This document shows positions 6,528 to 16,117 of a DNA stretch of 48,036 nt, one piece after another. Position 1 is the stretch's first letter, and each line of letters opens with the position of its first letter. The translations under genes and the position numbers were made by a program. Origin of the DNA: DATJPD01 sp036394195 (GTDB taxonomy: Bacteria > Pseudomonadota > Alphaproteobacteria > CACIAM-22H2). The notes beneath the pieces were generated by a model that was not told the DNA's origin, searched no databases, and saw only the letters and a program-made list of their open reading frames with translations. The stretch is from NCBI GenBank assembly GCA_036394195.1, contig DASWFO010000230.1:1-48036 (forward strand), read 5' to 3'.

Positions 6528-9500
6528 TCAAGCATCCCTCAGCGTGCGTGCATCGCCGAGCGGCTGCACGCGGCGGTGCCATTTCTGCTGGCTCCACAGA
6601 CGGAAGCGGTCGAGATACAGATAGATCACCGGCGTCGTGTACAGCGTCAGCATCTGGCTCACGATCAGCCCGCCGACGATCGCGATGCCGAGCGGCCGCC
6701 GCAGCTCCGCCCCTTCGCCGAGGCCAAGCGCCAGCGGCAACGCGCCCAGCAAGGCCGCCATCGTCGTCATCATGATGGGACGGAACCGCAACAGGCACGC
6801 CTGATAGATCGCGTCGCGCGAGCTGAGGTTCTGGCTGCGCTCGGCGTCGAGCGCGAAATCGATCATCATGATCGCGTTCTTCTTGACGATGCCGATGAGC
6901 AGGATCACGCCGATCAATGCAATCAGGCTGAACTCGGTGTTGAAGATCATCAGGGCCAGGACCGCTCCGACGCCGGCCGACGGCAAGGTCGACAGGATCG
7001 TGATCGGGTGCACGAAGCTCTCGTAGAGCACGCCCAGCACGATATAGACCGCGACAAGGGCGGCCAGGATCAGCAGCGGCTGGTTCGCCAGTGACTGCTG
7101 GAATACCCGCGCCGTGCCCTGGAACGTGCCGTTCACGGTGGCCGGCACGCCGATCCGGGTCATCTCGCGATGAATGGCGTCCACCGCCTCGCCCAGCGAG
7201 ATATTGGGCGCCAGATTGAATGAGATCGTGCTGGCGACGAACAGCCCCTGATGATTCACGCCCAACGGCGTGTTGCCGGGGCCGAAATGGGTGAAGGCGG
7301 AGAGCGGCACCATCGTCTCCGCCCGGACGCTGACCGCCGAACCGGCCGACGCGCTCGTCCGCCCGGTCGTGCCGAGCTGGTTGGTCCGCTGATTGCGCAC
7401 CGCACTGTCGGTAGCGGTCGCGGCGGCCGGTGCCTGCCTGGAGCGCGCGGCGGATGCGGAGCTGGCGGTGCCGGCGATCGCATTCGTCGCCTGGGTGCCG
7501 TTGAAGTTGCCCGACGTGCTGACATAGACGTCGTTCAGCGTCTCGGGGCTCTGCCAGTACTCCGGCGCCACCTCCATGACCACGTGGTACTGGTTCAGCG
7601 GATTGTAGATCGTCGACACCTGACGCTGGCCGAACGCATCATACAGCGTGTTGTCGATCTGCGCCGTGGTCACGCCGAGGCGCGCCGCGGTATCGCGATC
7701 GATTACCAGATCCGTCTCCAGCCCCTTGTCCTGCTGGTCGGAATTGACGTCGCGGAGCTCGGGGGCGCGCTGCAGCGCCTGCGTGATCTTCGGCGCCCAT
7801 TCGCGCAAATCGCCGAGATTATCGGCCTGTAGCGTGTACTGATATTGCGCGTTGGTCTGCCGCCCGCCGGCGCGGATGTCCTGCACCGCCTGCAGGAACA
7901 GCGTGGCGCCCGGCACCTGGGAGAGCTCGCGTCGCAGCCGGGCGATCACCTGGTCCGCCGAGAGGTTGCGCTCCGACAGCGGCTTCAGCGACATGAAGAC
8001 GAATCCGGAATTGGTCTGCCCGCCACCGCCGGTGAATCCGACGACCGTGTCGATCGCCGGATCTTTGCGCAGGATCCTGATGAAGTCCCGCAGCTTCTCG
8101 CGCATTGCCTGATACGAGATGCTCTGGTCGGCCTGGATGCCGCCGACGATCCGCCCGGTGTCCTGCTGCGGGAAAAATCCCTTGGGCACGATCGTGAACA
8201 GGTAGACATTGAGGCAGAGGGTCGCCAGCAGGACGGCCAGAATGGTGCGCGGATGCCGCAGCGCCCATTTCAGCGTGTGGTCATAGCGCATCAGCGTCGC
8301 GTCAAAAAAGCGCGCCAGGCCCCGCGACACGCGCCCCGGCTGACTCGCCACCGGCTGACGGCGAAGCAAGCGGGCGCACATCATGGGCGTCGTGGTCAGG
8401 GAGACGACCAGCGACACCAGGATCGAGACCGACAGCACGACGGCGAATTCCCGGAAAATGCGGCCGATGATCCCGCCCATCAGGAGGATCGGGATGAACA
8501 CCGCGACCAGCGAGAGGCTCATCGACAGGACGGTGAAGCCGACCTCGCGGGCACCCTGCAGCGCCGCCTGAAACCGCGGCATGCCGGCTTCCATGTGCCG
8601 CGACACGTTTTCCAGCACGACGATCGCGTCGTCGACCACGAAACCCGTGGCGATGGTCAGCGCCATCAGCGACAGATTGTCGATGCTGTACCCGAGCATA
8701 TACATGACGCCGAAGGTGCCGATCAGGGACACCGGCACGGCGACGCTGGGAATGAGCGCCGCGCGCCCGTTCCGAAGGAACAGGAAGACGACCATGATCA
8801 CCAGCGCGATCGAAATCAGCAGCGTGATCTGGATGTCGTGCAGCGAGGCGCGGATGGTAGTCGAGCGGTCGACAGCCACGTTCACGTCGATATCGGCCGG
8901 GATCGAGGCTTGCAGCTCCGGGAGGACCTCCTTCACCCGATCGACGGTCTCGATGATGTTGGCGCCCGGAGCCCGATACAGGATAACCAGGATCGACCGC
9001 CGGCCGTTTGCCAAACCGGTGGCGCGCAGATTCTCCACCCCATCCGTCACCTCGGCGACATCGGACAGCCGCACGGGCGCGCCGTTCCGGTAGGCGATGA
9101 CGAGATTGCGATACTGATCGGCTTCCCGCGCCTGATCGTTGGTATAGATCTGATAGCGGCGGTCGCCCTGCTCGATGGCCCCCTTGGGCGCTTGCGCGTT
9201 CGCCGCGTTCAGCGCCGCGCGCACGTCTTCGAGCCCGATGGCATAGCGGAACAGCGCGCTGGGGTTGATCTCGACGCGGACCGCCGGCAGCGATCCGCCG
9301 CCGACATTCACCTGGCCGACGCCGGGCATCTGCGACAGCTTCTGTTCGAGGACCGTCGTCGCCGCATCGTAGATCTGGCCCGGGCGCAGCGTCGTCGATG
9401 TCAGCGCCAGCACGAGGATCGGAGCGTCCGCCGGGTTGACCTTGCGGTAGGTCGGGTTATTGCGCAGGCTGGTCGGCAGGTCGGCACGGGCCGCGTTGAT

Positions 9501-9833
9501 CGCCGCCTGCACGTCGCGGGCCGCCCCGTCGATGTTCCGATCAAGCCCGAACTGCAGCGTGATCCGCGTATTGCCGACACCGCTGTTGGACGTCATCTCG
9601 GTGACGTTGGCGATCTGGCTGAGATGGCGTTCCAGCGGCGTCGCGACGCTGCTCGCCATCACCTCGGGGCTGGCCCCAGGCATCTGCGCCTGGACCGAAA
9701 TGGTCGGGAAATCCACCTGCGGCAGCGGCGCCACGGGAAGGTAAAAGAAGGCGATCGCGCCGGCCAGGGCAACGCCGAGCGTCAACAGGGTGGTGGCGAC
9801 GGGCCGCCGGATGAAGGTCTCGGAGAGGTTCAT
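6528..9833 (-). CDS. mdtC: RND efflux pump subunit, MdtC/MuxC-like
   Basis: 1101 aa. An inner-membrane HAE1-type RND transporter using proton influx to expel drugs. The N-terminus MNLSETFIRRPVATTLL and the first periplasmic loop LPQVDFPTISVQAQMPGASP are typical of MdtC/MuxC. The proton-relay pair is present in TM4 (GFVVDDAIVVLENV) and the Lys in TM10 (GIVKKNAIMMIDFALDAER). It is about 75 residues longer than E. coli MdtC (1025): a Ser/Thr/Ala-rich insertion of roughly 65 residues at about 770-835 lies in the part of the periplasmic domain that docks to the outer-membrane channel. The gene overlaps the upstream mdtB-like gene by 4 bases (9830-9833), so the two are co-translated and likely form a heteromultimer as MdtB and MdtC do. 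Confidence 0.92.
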   Translation of the reverse strand: MNLSETFIRRPVATTLLTLGVALAGAIAFFYLPVAPLPQVDFPTISVQAQMPGASPEVMASSVATPLERHLSQIANVTEMTSNSGVGNTRITLQFGLDRNIDGAARDVQAAINAARADLPTSLRNNPTYRKVNPADAPILVLALTSTTLRPGQIYDAATTVLEQKLSQMPGVGQVNVGGGSLPAVRVEINPSALFRYAIGLEDVRAALNAANAQAPKGAIEQGDRRYQIYTNDQAREADQYRNLVIAYRNGAPVRLSDVAEVTDGVENLRATGLANGRRSILVILYRAPGANIIETVDRVKEVLPELQASIPADIDVNVAVDRSTTIRASLHDIQITLLISIALVIMVVFLFLRNGRAALIPSVAVPVSLIGTFGVMYMLGYSIDNLSLMALTIATGFVVDDAIVVLENVSRHMEAGMPRFQAALQGAREVGFTVLSMSLSLVAVFIPILLMGGIIGRIFREFAVVLSVSILVSLVVSLTTTPMMCARLLRRQPVASQPGRVSRGLARFFDATLMRYDHTLKWALRHPRTILAVLLATLCLNVYLFTIVPKGFFPQQDTGRIVGGIQADQSISYQAMREKLRDFIRILRKDPAIDTVVGFTGGGGQTNSGFVFMSLKPLSERNLSADQVIARLRRELSQVPGATLFLQAVQDIRAGGRQTNAQYQYTLQADNLGDLREWAPKITQALQRAPELRDVNSDQQDKGLETDLVIDRDTAARLGVTTAQIDNTLYDAFGQRQVSTIYNPLNQYHVVMEVAPEYWQSPETLNDVYVSTSGNFNGTQATNAIAGTASSASAARSRQAPAAATATDSAVRNQRTNQLGTTGRTSASAGSAVSVRAETMVPLSAFTHFGPGNTPLGVNHQGLFVASTISFNLAPNISLGEAVDAIHREMTRIGVPATVNGTFQGTARVFQQSLANQPLLILAALVAVYIVLGVLYESFVHPITILSTLPSAGVGAVLALMIFNTEFSLIALIGVILLIGIVKKNAIMMIDFALDAERSQNLSSRDAIYQACLLRFRPIMMTTMAALLGALPLALGLGEGAELRRPLGIAIVGGLIVSQMLTLYTTPVIYLYLDRFRLWSQQKWHRRVQPLGDARTLRDA

Positions 9834-12800
9834 TCTGCCGGCCCCTGGATGTCCCCCTCCTCGTCCCGGGGAAACCGCCGCCGCACGCGGCGGGCGAGAC
9901 GATCGAAGGCCAGATAGATCACCGGCGTCGTGAACAGCGTCAGCACCTGACTGACGATGAGACCGCCGACGATCGACAGGCCCAAGGGGTGGCGTAGCTC
10001 CGATCCGACGCCGGTGCCGAGCATGAGCGGCAGGGCGCCCAGCAGGGCCGCCATCGTGGTCATGAGGATCGGCCGCAGCCGCAGCAGGCAGGCCTGGTGG
10101 ATGGCCTCGCGCGGCGACTTGCCCTCGCTGCGCTCGGCGTCAAGCGCGAAATCGATCATCATGATCGCATTCTTCTTCACGATGCCGATCAGAAGCACGA
10201 TGCCGATGATCGCGACGATGGTCAGGTCCTGCCGCGCCAGGATCAACGCCAGCAGCGCGCCCACACCGGCCGACGGCAGGGTCGACAGAATCGTGACCGG
10301 ATGGATGAAGCTCTCGTAGAGGACGCCCAGCACGATATAGACCGTCACGATCGCCGCCAGGATCAGCATCAGCTCGTTCGCAAGCGACGCCTGGAACGCC
10401 AGCGCGGCCCCCTGGAAGCTCGTGACGATGCCCCGCGGCAGGGCGATGTCGCTCTGGGCCTGCTTGACCGCGGCGACCGCTTCGCCCAGCGACACGCCCG
10501 GCGCGAGATTGAACGAAATCGTCGTCGCCGGGAATTGCCCGATATGGTTGATCAAGAGCGGCGCCGTCTGCTCCTCGACATGCGCAACAGCGGACAGCGG
10601 CACCTGTCCGGTGCTCGACACTGACGACGGCAGGTAGATCGAGCCCAGCGCCTGGAGCGAGTTCTGCAGCGACGGATCGGCCTCGAGAATCACCCGGTAC
10701 TGGTTGGACTGGGTGAAGATGGTCGAAATGATGCGCTGGCCGAACGCGTCATACAGCGCGTTGTCGACCGTCGCCGGGGTGATTCCGAAGCGCGCCGCGG
10801 TGTCGCGGTCGACCTCGACATAGGCCGACAGCCCGTTGTCCAGCATGTCGCTGGCCACCTCCTCGAATTGCGGCATCCTCGACAGATGATCGACCAGCTT
10901 CGGCGCCCATTCGGCCAGCTCGTCGGGATTGGCGTCCTCGAGCACGAACCGGTACTGGGTGCGGCTGACGGTGGCATCGATGGTGAGGTCCTGGACCGGC
11001 TGCATGTACAAGGAGATGGCCGCGACATTGGCGGTGGCGCGCTGCAGACGGTGGATCACCTCGGTGATGTCGGCGGTCCGCTCGGCGTGGGGTCTGAGGT
11101 TGATCAGAAAGCGGCCGCTGTTCAGCGTCATGTTGGTGCCGTCGACGCCGATGAACGACGACAGGCTGTCGACGTCCGGATCCTGAAGGATCACCGCGGC
11201 CAGGGCCTGCTGGCGCTCGGCCATGGCGCCGAAGGAAATCGACTGCGGCGCTTCCGAAACGCCCTGGATCAGGCCGGTGTCCTGGACCGGGAAAAAGCCC
11301 TTCGGGATGACGATGTAGAGGCCGACCGTCAGCGCGACGGTGGCGACCGCGACGATCAAAGTCGCAGCCTGACGGTCGAGAACCCAAGTGAGCGCCCGAT
11401 CGTAATGCCGGGTCAGCGCGTCGAAGCTCAGCCGGCTCCAGCGCGCGAAGGCCGACTCCCGCTGTTCGTCATTGCGCCGCAGAAGCCGCGCGCACATCAT
11501 CGGCACGAGGGTCAGGGACACCACTGCCGAGATGAGAATGGTCACGGCGAGCGTGATCGCAAACTCCCGGAACAGTCGGCCCACCACGTCGGCCATGAAG
11601 AGCAGCGGGATCAACACCGCGATCAGCGACACGGTCAGCGAGACGATCGTGAAGCCGATCTGCCGCGAGCCCTTCAATGCCGCGGCCAGCGGGCGCTCGC
11701 CCTCCTCGATGTAGCGGGCGATGTTCTCGATCATCACGATCGCGTCGTCGACGACGAAACCGGTCGCGATGGTCAGCGCCATCAGCGACAGGTTGTTCAG
11801 GCTGAAGCCCAGCAGGTACATCGCCGCGAACGTGCCGACCAGCGACAGCGGCACCGAGAGACTCGGGATGATCGTGGCCGGCAGGTTGCGCAGGAAGGCG
11901 AAGATCACCATCACCACCAGCACCACGGCGAGCGTCAGCTCGAACTCGACATCGCGCACGGACGCCCGGATGGTGACCGTTCGGTCGGTCAGCAGATGCA
12001 CCTCGACCGCGGGCGGCAGGGCCGCCTGGAGCTGCGGCAGCAAGGCCTCGACGCGGTCCACGACTTCGATCACGTTGGCGCCGGGCTGGCGCTGGACGTT
12101 GAGGATCACCGCTGGCGACGTGTTCATCCAACCGGCCAGCCGCGTGTTCTCCGAGCTCTCTTTCACCTCCGCGACATCGGACAGGCGGACCGGCGCTGCG
12201 TCCTTGTATGCGATCACCAGCTTGCGATAGTCATCGGCACTCTGCAGCTGGTCGTTGGCGTTGATCGTATAGGCCCGGGCCGGGCCATCGAAATTCCCCT
12301 TGGGCGTGTTGACGTTGGCGTTGGCGATGGTCGTCCGCAGGTCGTCGATGTTGAGGCCGTAGGTCGCGAGCTTGCGCGGATCTGCCTGGATGCGGACGGC
12401 CGGCCGCTGACCGCCGCTGATGCTGACCAGGCCGACGCCCGGGAGCTGCGATATCTTGTGCGCAAGCCGCGTGTCGGCCAGGTCCTGGATCTGGGGCAGC
12501 GGCGTCGTCTTCGACGTCAACGCCAAGGTCAGGATCGGCGCATCGGCGGGGTTCACCTTGGCGTAGATCGGCGGCGCCGGCAGATCCGCCGGCAAGAGAT
12601 TGCCCGCCGCGTTGATCGCCGCCTGGACCTCCTGCTCCGCCACGTCGAGGCTCAGCGACAGGTTGAACTGCAGCGTGATCACGGAGGCGCCGGCCGAGCT
12701 GTTCGACGTCATCTGCTGCAAGCCCGGCATCTGGCCAAACTGACGCTCCAGAGGTGCCGTCACCGACGACGTCATGACGTCCGGGCTGGCACCCGGGTAG

Positions 12801-12949
12801 AAGGTCTGGACCTGGATCGTCGGATAATCGACCTCGGGCAGCGCGGCGAGCGGCAGGAACTGGTAGCCGATGATGCCGACCAGCAGCACCGCGATCATGA
12901 GCAACCATGTCGCGACCGGGCGAAGGATAAACGGGCGAGACGGGTTCAT
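9830..12949 (-). CDS. mdtB: RND efflux pump subunit, MdtB/MuxB-like
   Basis: 1039 aa, the same length class as MdtB (1040). N-terminus MNPSRPFILRPVATWLLMIAVLL and first loop LPEVDYPTIQVQTFYPGASP. The TM4 motif GFVVDDAIVMIENIARYIEEG holds the double Asp, and TM10 GIVKKNAIMMIDFALDAERSE the Lys. Two groups of six membrane helices enclose two large periplasmic loops. In E. coli, MdtB and MdtC form a mixed trimer and both are needed. Gene order (fusion protein, B, C, channel) is that of muxABC-opmB of Pseudomonas. The start follows the mdtA-like gene by 43 bases. Confidence 0.92.
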   Translation of the reverse strand: MNPSRPFILRPVATWLLMIAVLLVGIIGYQFLPLAALPEVDYPTIQVQTFYPGASPDVMTSSVTAPLERQFGQMPGLQQMTSNSSAGASVITLQFNLSLSLDVAEQEVQAAINAAGNLLPADLPAPPIYAKVNPADAPILTLALTSKTTPLPQIQDLADTRLAHKISQLPGVGLVSISGGQRPAVRIQADPRKLATYGLNIDDLRTTIANANVNTPKGNFDGPARAYTINANDQLQSADDYRKLVIAYKDAAPVRLSDVAEVKESSENTRLAGWMNTSPAVILNVQRQPGANVIEVVDRVEALLPQLQAALPPAVEVHLLTDRTVTIRASVRDVEFELTLAVVLVVMVIFAFLRNLPATIIPSLSVPLSLVGTFAAMYLLGFSLNNLSLMALTIATGFVVDDAIVMIENIARYIEEGERPLAAALKGSRQIGFTIVSLTVSLIAVLIPLLFMADVVGRLFREFAITLAVTILISAVVSLTLVPMMCARLLRRNDEQRESAFARWSRLSFDALTRHYDRALTWVLDRQAATLIVAVATVALTVGLYIVIPKGFFPVQDTGLIQGVSEAPQSISFGAMAERQQALAAVILQDPDVDSLSSFIGVDGTNMTLNSGRFLINLRPHAERTADITEVIHRLQRATANVAAISLYMQPVQDLTIDATVSRTQYRFVLEDANPDELAEWAPKLVDHLSRMPQFEEVASDMLDNGLSAYVEVDRDTAARFGITPATVDNALYDAFGQRIISTIFTQSNQYRVILEADPSLQNSLQALGSIYLPSSVSSTGQVPLSAVAHVEEQTAPLLINHIGQFPATTISFNLAPGVSLGEAVAAVKQAQSDIALPRGIVTSFQGAALAFQASLANELMLILAAIVTVYIVLGVLYESFIHPVTILSTLPSAGVGALLALILARQDLTIVAIIGIVLLIGIVKKNAIMMIDFALDAERSEGKSPREAIHQACLLRLRPILMTTMAALLGALPLMLGTGVGSELRHPLGLSIVGGLIVSQVLTLFTTPVIYLAFDRLARRVRRRFPRDEEGDIQGPAE

Positions 12950-12992
12950 CGGCGTCGTCCGAAGCGGCTATGCAGCGCCGCGGCGCGCCGGA

Positions 12993-14270
12993 TCATGGGC
13001 CGCCGCGGGGGCGCCGGCCCTGACCTGGCGGGTTGGCGCCCGGAGCCGGAGCCGAGGCCGGGGCGGCCGCGCCGGAGGTGTCGCGCAGCGCCACCTTGGC
13101 GCCGTCGCGCAGCTTGTCGGCGCCATCGACCACGATCTGCTCGCCCGGGGAGAGGCCGGATTGCACCGCCACCCTCTCCCCGTCGACCGGCCCGAGCTTG
13201 ACCGGCTGCACGGTCACCGTGTCGTCGGGCTTGATCACGTAGACGAACGTGCCGGGTGCACCGCGCTGGACGGCCGCGGCCGGGATGACGGTCGCGTTCT
13301 GCAACACGTCGAGCAGCAGCTGCACGTTCACGAACTGGTTGGGAAACAGCGACTCATCGACGTTGTCGAACAGGGCCCGCAGTTTCACCGTGCCGGTGGT
13401 GGGATCGATCTGGTTGTCGACGGTGAGAAGCTTTCCGGTCGCGAGCTTCACCGTCTGATTGCGGTTGAACGCGCTCACCTGCAGCTCGGCTCCGCTGCGC
13501 AGCCGCTTCATGAGCGCCGGCACGTTGTCTTCCGGCAAGGTGAAGATCACGGTGATCGGCTGGACCTCAGTGACCACGACCAGGCCGGAGGCATCGTTCA
13601 CCTGCACGTAGTTGCCGGGGTCGACGAGGCGGAGCCCGACGCGGCCGCTGATCGGCGAGACAATGCGGCAATAGACGAGGTTGAGCTTTGCGTTGTCGAC
13701 CATGGCCTGATCGGTCTTGACGGTCCCCTCAAGCTGGCGGACCAGCGCCTCCTGCGTCGCGAGCTGCTGCTCGGCGATCGAATCTTCCGCCAGCAGCTTG
13801 CGGTAACGCGCCACGTCCACCTGGGCGTTTTTCAACAGGGCCTGGTCGCGTGCGAGCTGGCCCTGGAGCTGCTCAAGCGCCAAGTCATATGGCCGGGTGT
13901 CGATCTCGGCGAGCGGATCGCCCTTCTGGACCTGCTGGCCTTCCTGAAAATAGATGCGCGTGAGCTGCCCGTTGATTTGCGTGCGGACGGTCACGGTCGC
14001 GAGCGGCGTCACCGTGCCCAGCGCATTCAGCGTGATGTTGACGCTGCCCTGCTCCACGGGTGCCGCGACCACCGACATCGGGCCTTCGGACGCAAACCGT
14101 CCGCGCGGCGCCTGTTGCGCCGGCCGGCTGTGGATCCACCAAGCGACACCGCCCACCAGCAGCACGGCGAACGCGATCCAGCCGATCCGGCGCCAAAGCG
14201 AGCGACGCGGCCGCACCGGCTGACCGACGCTCTGGTCGCGCAGATTCCACTGAAAGTTCAAATCGTCCAT
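12993..14270 (-). CDS. mdtA: RND membrane fusion protein, MdtA/MuxA-like
   Basis: 425 aa. Periplasmic adaptor linking the two pumps to the outer-membrane channel. A short cytoplasmic tail (RPRRSLWRRIG) and one membrane anchor (IAFAVLLVGGVAWWI, about residues 30-46) are followed by a barrel-sandwich/lipoyl half-motif (TVTVRTQINGQLTRIYFQEG), an alpha-hairpin (about 125-190, LEQLQGQLARDQALLKNAQ), the second lipoyl half (CRIVSPISGRVGLRLVDPGN) and beta-barrel/membrane-proximal domains. The C-terminus is Pro/Gly/Arg-rich. It is the first gene of the four-gene operon, so the promoter should lie in 14271-14502, shared with the divergent phoD. No regulator gene adjoins the operon. Confidence 0.9.
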   Translation of the reverse strand: MDDLNFQWNLRDQSVGQPVRPRRSLWRRIGWIAFAVLLVGGVAWWIHSRPAQQAPRGRFASEGPMSVVAAPVEQGSVNITLNALGTVTPLATVTVRTQINGQLTRIYFQEGQQVQKGDPLAEIDTRPYDLALEQLQGQLARDQALLKNAQVDVARYRKLLAEDSIAEQQLATQEALVRQLEGTVKTDQAMVDNAKLNLVYCRIVSPISGRVGLRLVDPGNYVQVNDASGLVVVTEVQPITVIFTLPEDNVPALMKRLRSGAELQVSAFNRNQTVKLATGKLLTVDNQIDPTTGTVKLRALFDNVDESLFPNQFVNVQLLLDVLQNATVIPAAAVQRGAPGTFVYVIKPDDTVTVQPVKLGPVDGERVAVQSGLSPGEQIVVDGADKLRDGAKVALRDTSGAAAPASAPAPGANPPGQGRRPRGGP

Positions 14271-14502
14271 CCCAACCGTGCCGTGAGCATAGCGAAAAGG
14301 CGAAAACGGCGCGACCCGGCCCGGGGAAAACGGGGCGCCCCGGGGCCAGCGCTGAGGCCACTAACCGCCTGTCGGAACCACAGAATTCACGTCGGACGGA
14401 GCCGAGTCCTGCTATGATCATATTCCTTCGGCCGCCGATTTTGTGTGTCATATTGCGGTGCTAGCCTGCTCCTCCTTCCGACCAAGCCGGGCTGAAAACG
14501 CC

Positions 14503-16101
14503 ATGCCGCGCTCCCGCCTCAGCCGCCGCGCCGTGCTCAAAACCGGGCTTGGCGTCGCCGGCCTGATTGCCGCCCCGGCTCTGTTCGGGTGCACCGAGCG
14601 GCGAAGCTGGTCGCAAGGCGATCCATTCACCCTCGGAGTCGCGGCGGGAGATCCGTCACCGGATGGTTTTGTGCTGTGGACCCGGTTGGCGCCGGAGCCG
14701 CTTTCATTCGATCCCGCAACACCCGGCGGCATGACGGACGGCCGGGTCCAGCTCGGCTACGAGATCGCGGCCGATCCCAGCCTGCGCTATATCGTCCGCC
14801 GCGGCACGGCCCTGGCCGGGCCCGAGGACGCCTATTCGGTGCATGTCGAAATCAGCGGCCTCATGCCGGGGCGTCCGTACTGGTACCGCTTCTTCAGCGG
14901 CGACGCGACGAGCCCGGTCGGTCGTGCCATGACGCTCCCCGCGGCCGACAGCCAGCCCGACCGGCTGCGCTTCGCGTTCGTGTCCTGCGCCAATTACGAG
15001 CACGGCTATTTCGCGGCGTATCGCCATTTGGCCGAAGAGGAGCCGGATCTCGTGCTCTTCCTCGGCGACTACATCTATGAGTACATCGACCCCCGGCCGG
15101 GCATGGTCCGGCGGCACAGCGACGGGCTCGATTGCGTCGATCTGTGGACCTACCGCAATCGTTACGCCCAGTATCGCCTCGACCCCGACCTGCAGCGGCT
15201 GCATGCCGCGGCGCCCATGCTGATGACGTGGGACGACCACGAGGTGCAGAACGATTACGCCGGCGAGTGGTCGGCCACCTTCATGCCGCGCGAGCTGTTC
15301 CTGAAGCGCCGAGCCGCGGCGTATCGCGCCTTCTACGAGCACATGCCGGTGCGTCCGCACCGCTCGCATCCGGACGGGCCCGCGATGCAGCTGTACGACC
15401 GCTTCGCCTTCGGCGACCTCGCCGAGATCTCGATGATCGACGGCCGGCAATACCGGTCTCGCGAAGCCTGCTATGCGCCGCCGAACAAGGGCGGCGGGCA
15501 TCTCGAGGGCAACGAGTCCTGCCCCGAGCGCCTGGATCCGAGCCGTTCGATGATCGGGGGCGCCCAGGAAGCGTGGCTGTTCGACGGGCTCGCGCGCTCG
15601 AGCGCGCGCTGGAACATCCTCGGACAGGACGTGCTGATGGCGCAGTTCCGGCAGCGCCGGCCGCCCGATCCGGCTTCAGGCTTCTGGACCGACGGGTGGG
15701 ACGGATACCCGGCGAGCCGCGGCCGTCTGCTCCAGCAGATTCACGAGCGAGGGGTGCGCAACGCGGTCGTGCTCAGCGGCGACATTCACGCCTTCTTCGC
15801 CAACGACCTGAAGCCCGACTTCGACGACCCGCGCTCGCCGGTCGTGGCCACGGAATTCGTCGGCACCTCTATTTCAAGCCGCGGCCCGAATTACGACCAG
15901 TTCATGGCCTCGATCCCGGACAACCCGCATATGAGGTTCTTCGACAGCCGGGTGCGCGGCTACAGCACGGTCGACCTCACGCCCGGGCAGATGACGGTGC
16001 GCTTCCAGGCCCTGTCGGACGTCGCCGACCCACGGGCGACCGTGTCGACCTTGAGGACCTTCGTCGTCGAGGACGGCCGCGCTGGCGCAGCCGCCGGCTG
16101 A
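14503..16101 (+). CDS. phoD: PhoD-family alkaline phosphatase/phosphodiesterase, Tat-exported
   Basis: 532 aa from ATG 14503; an upstream GTG at 14443 would bury the signal peptide. The N-terminus has a twin-arginine signal (LSRRAVLKTGLGVAGLIAAP) with a following Cys (ALFGC) that may also be lipidated. An Ig-like N-terminal PhoD domain (about 40-140, DPFTLGVAAGDPSPDGFVLW) precedes the metallophosphatase domain with metal-ligand motifs FLGDYIYEY, TWDDHEVQNDY and LSGDIHAFFAND. PhoD enzymes use Fe and Ca to hydrolyse phosphate mono- and diesters in the periplasm and are often induced by phosphate starvation. No clear Pho box was found in the 230-base upstream region. It stands alone, divergent from the efflux operon and convergent with the chemoreceptor. 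Confidence 0.92.
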   Translation: MPRSRLSRRAVLKTGLGVAGLIAAPALFGCTERRSWSQGDPFTLGVAAGDPSPDGFVLWTRLAPEPLSFDPATPGGMTDGRVQLGYEIAADPSLRYIVRRGTALAGPEDAYSVHVEISGLMPGRPYWYRFFSGDATSPVGRAMTLPAADSQPDRLRFAFVSCANYEHGYFAAYRHLAEEEPDLVLFLGDYIYEYIDPRPGMVRRHSDGLDCVDLWTYRNRYAQYRLDPDLQRLHAAAPMLMTWDDHEVQNDYAGEWSATFMPRELFLKRRAAAYRAFYEHMPVRPHRSHPDGPAMQLYDRFAFGDLAEISMIDGRQYRSREACYAPPNKGGGHLEGNESCPERLDPSRSMIGGAQEAWLFDGLARSSARWNILGQDVLMAQFRQRRPPDPASGFWTDGWDGYPASRGRLLQQIHERGVRNAVVLSGDIHAFFANDLKPDFDDPRSPVVATEFVGTSISSRGPNYDQFMASIPDNPHMRFFDSRVRGYSTVDLTPGQMTVRFQALSDVADPRATVSTLRTFVVEDGRAGAAAG

Positions 16102-16117
16102 ACTCACCGCGGCGCCG

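Noticed and set aside
7845..13201. Long plus-strand open frames (7845-9917 and 10868-13201)
   Set aside because: Both run antisense to the mdtB/mdtC-like genes, are dominated by Arg, His, Asp and Gln, and have no motif or ribosome site; they are codon-bias artefacts.
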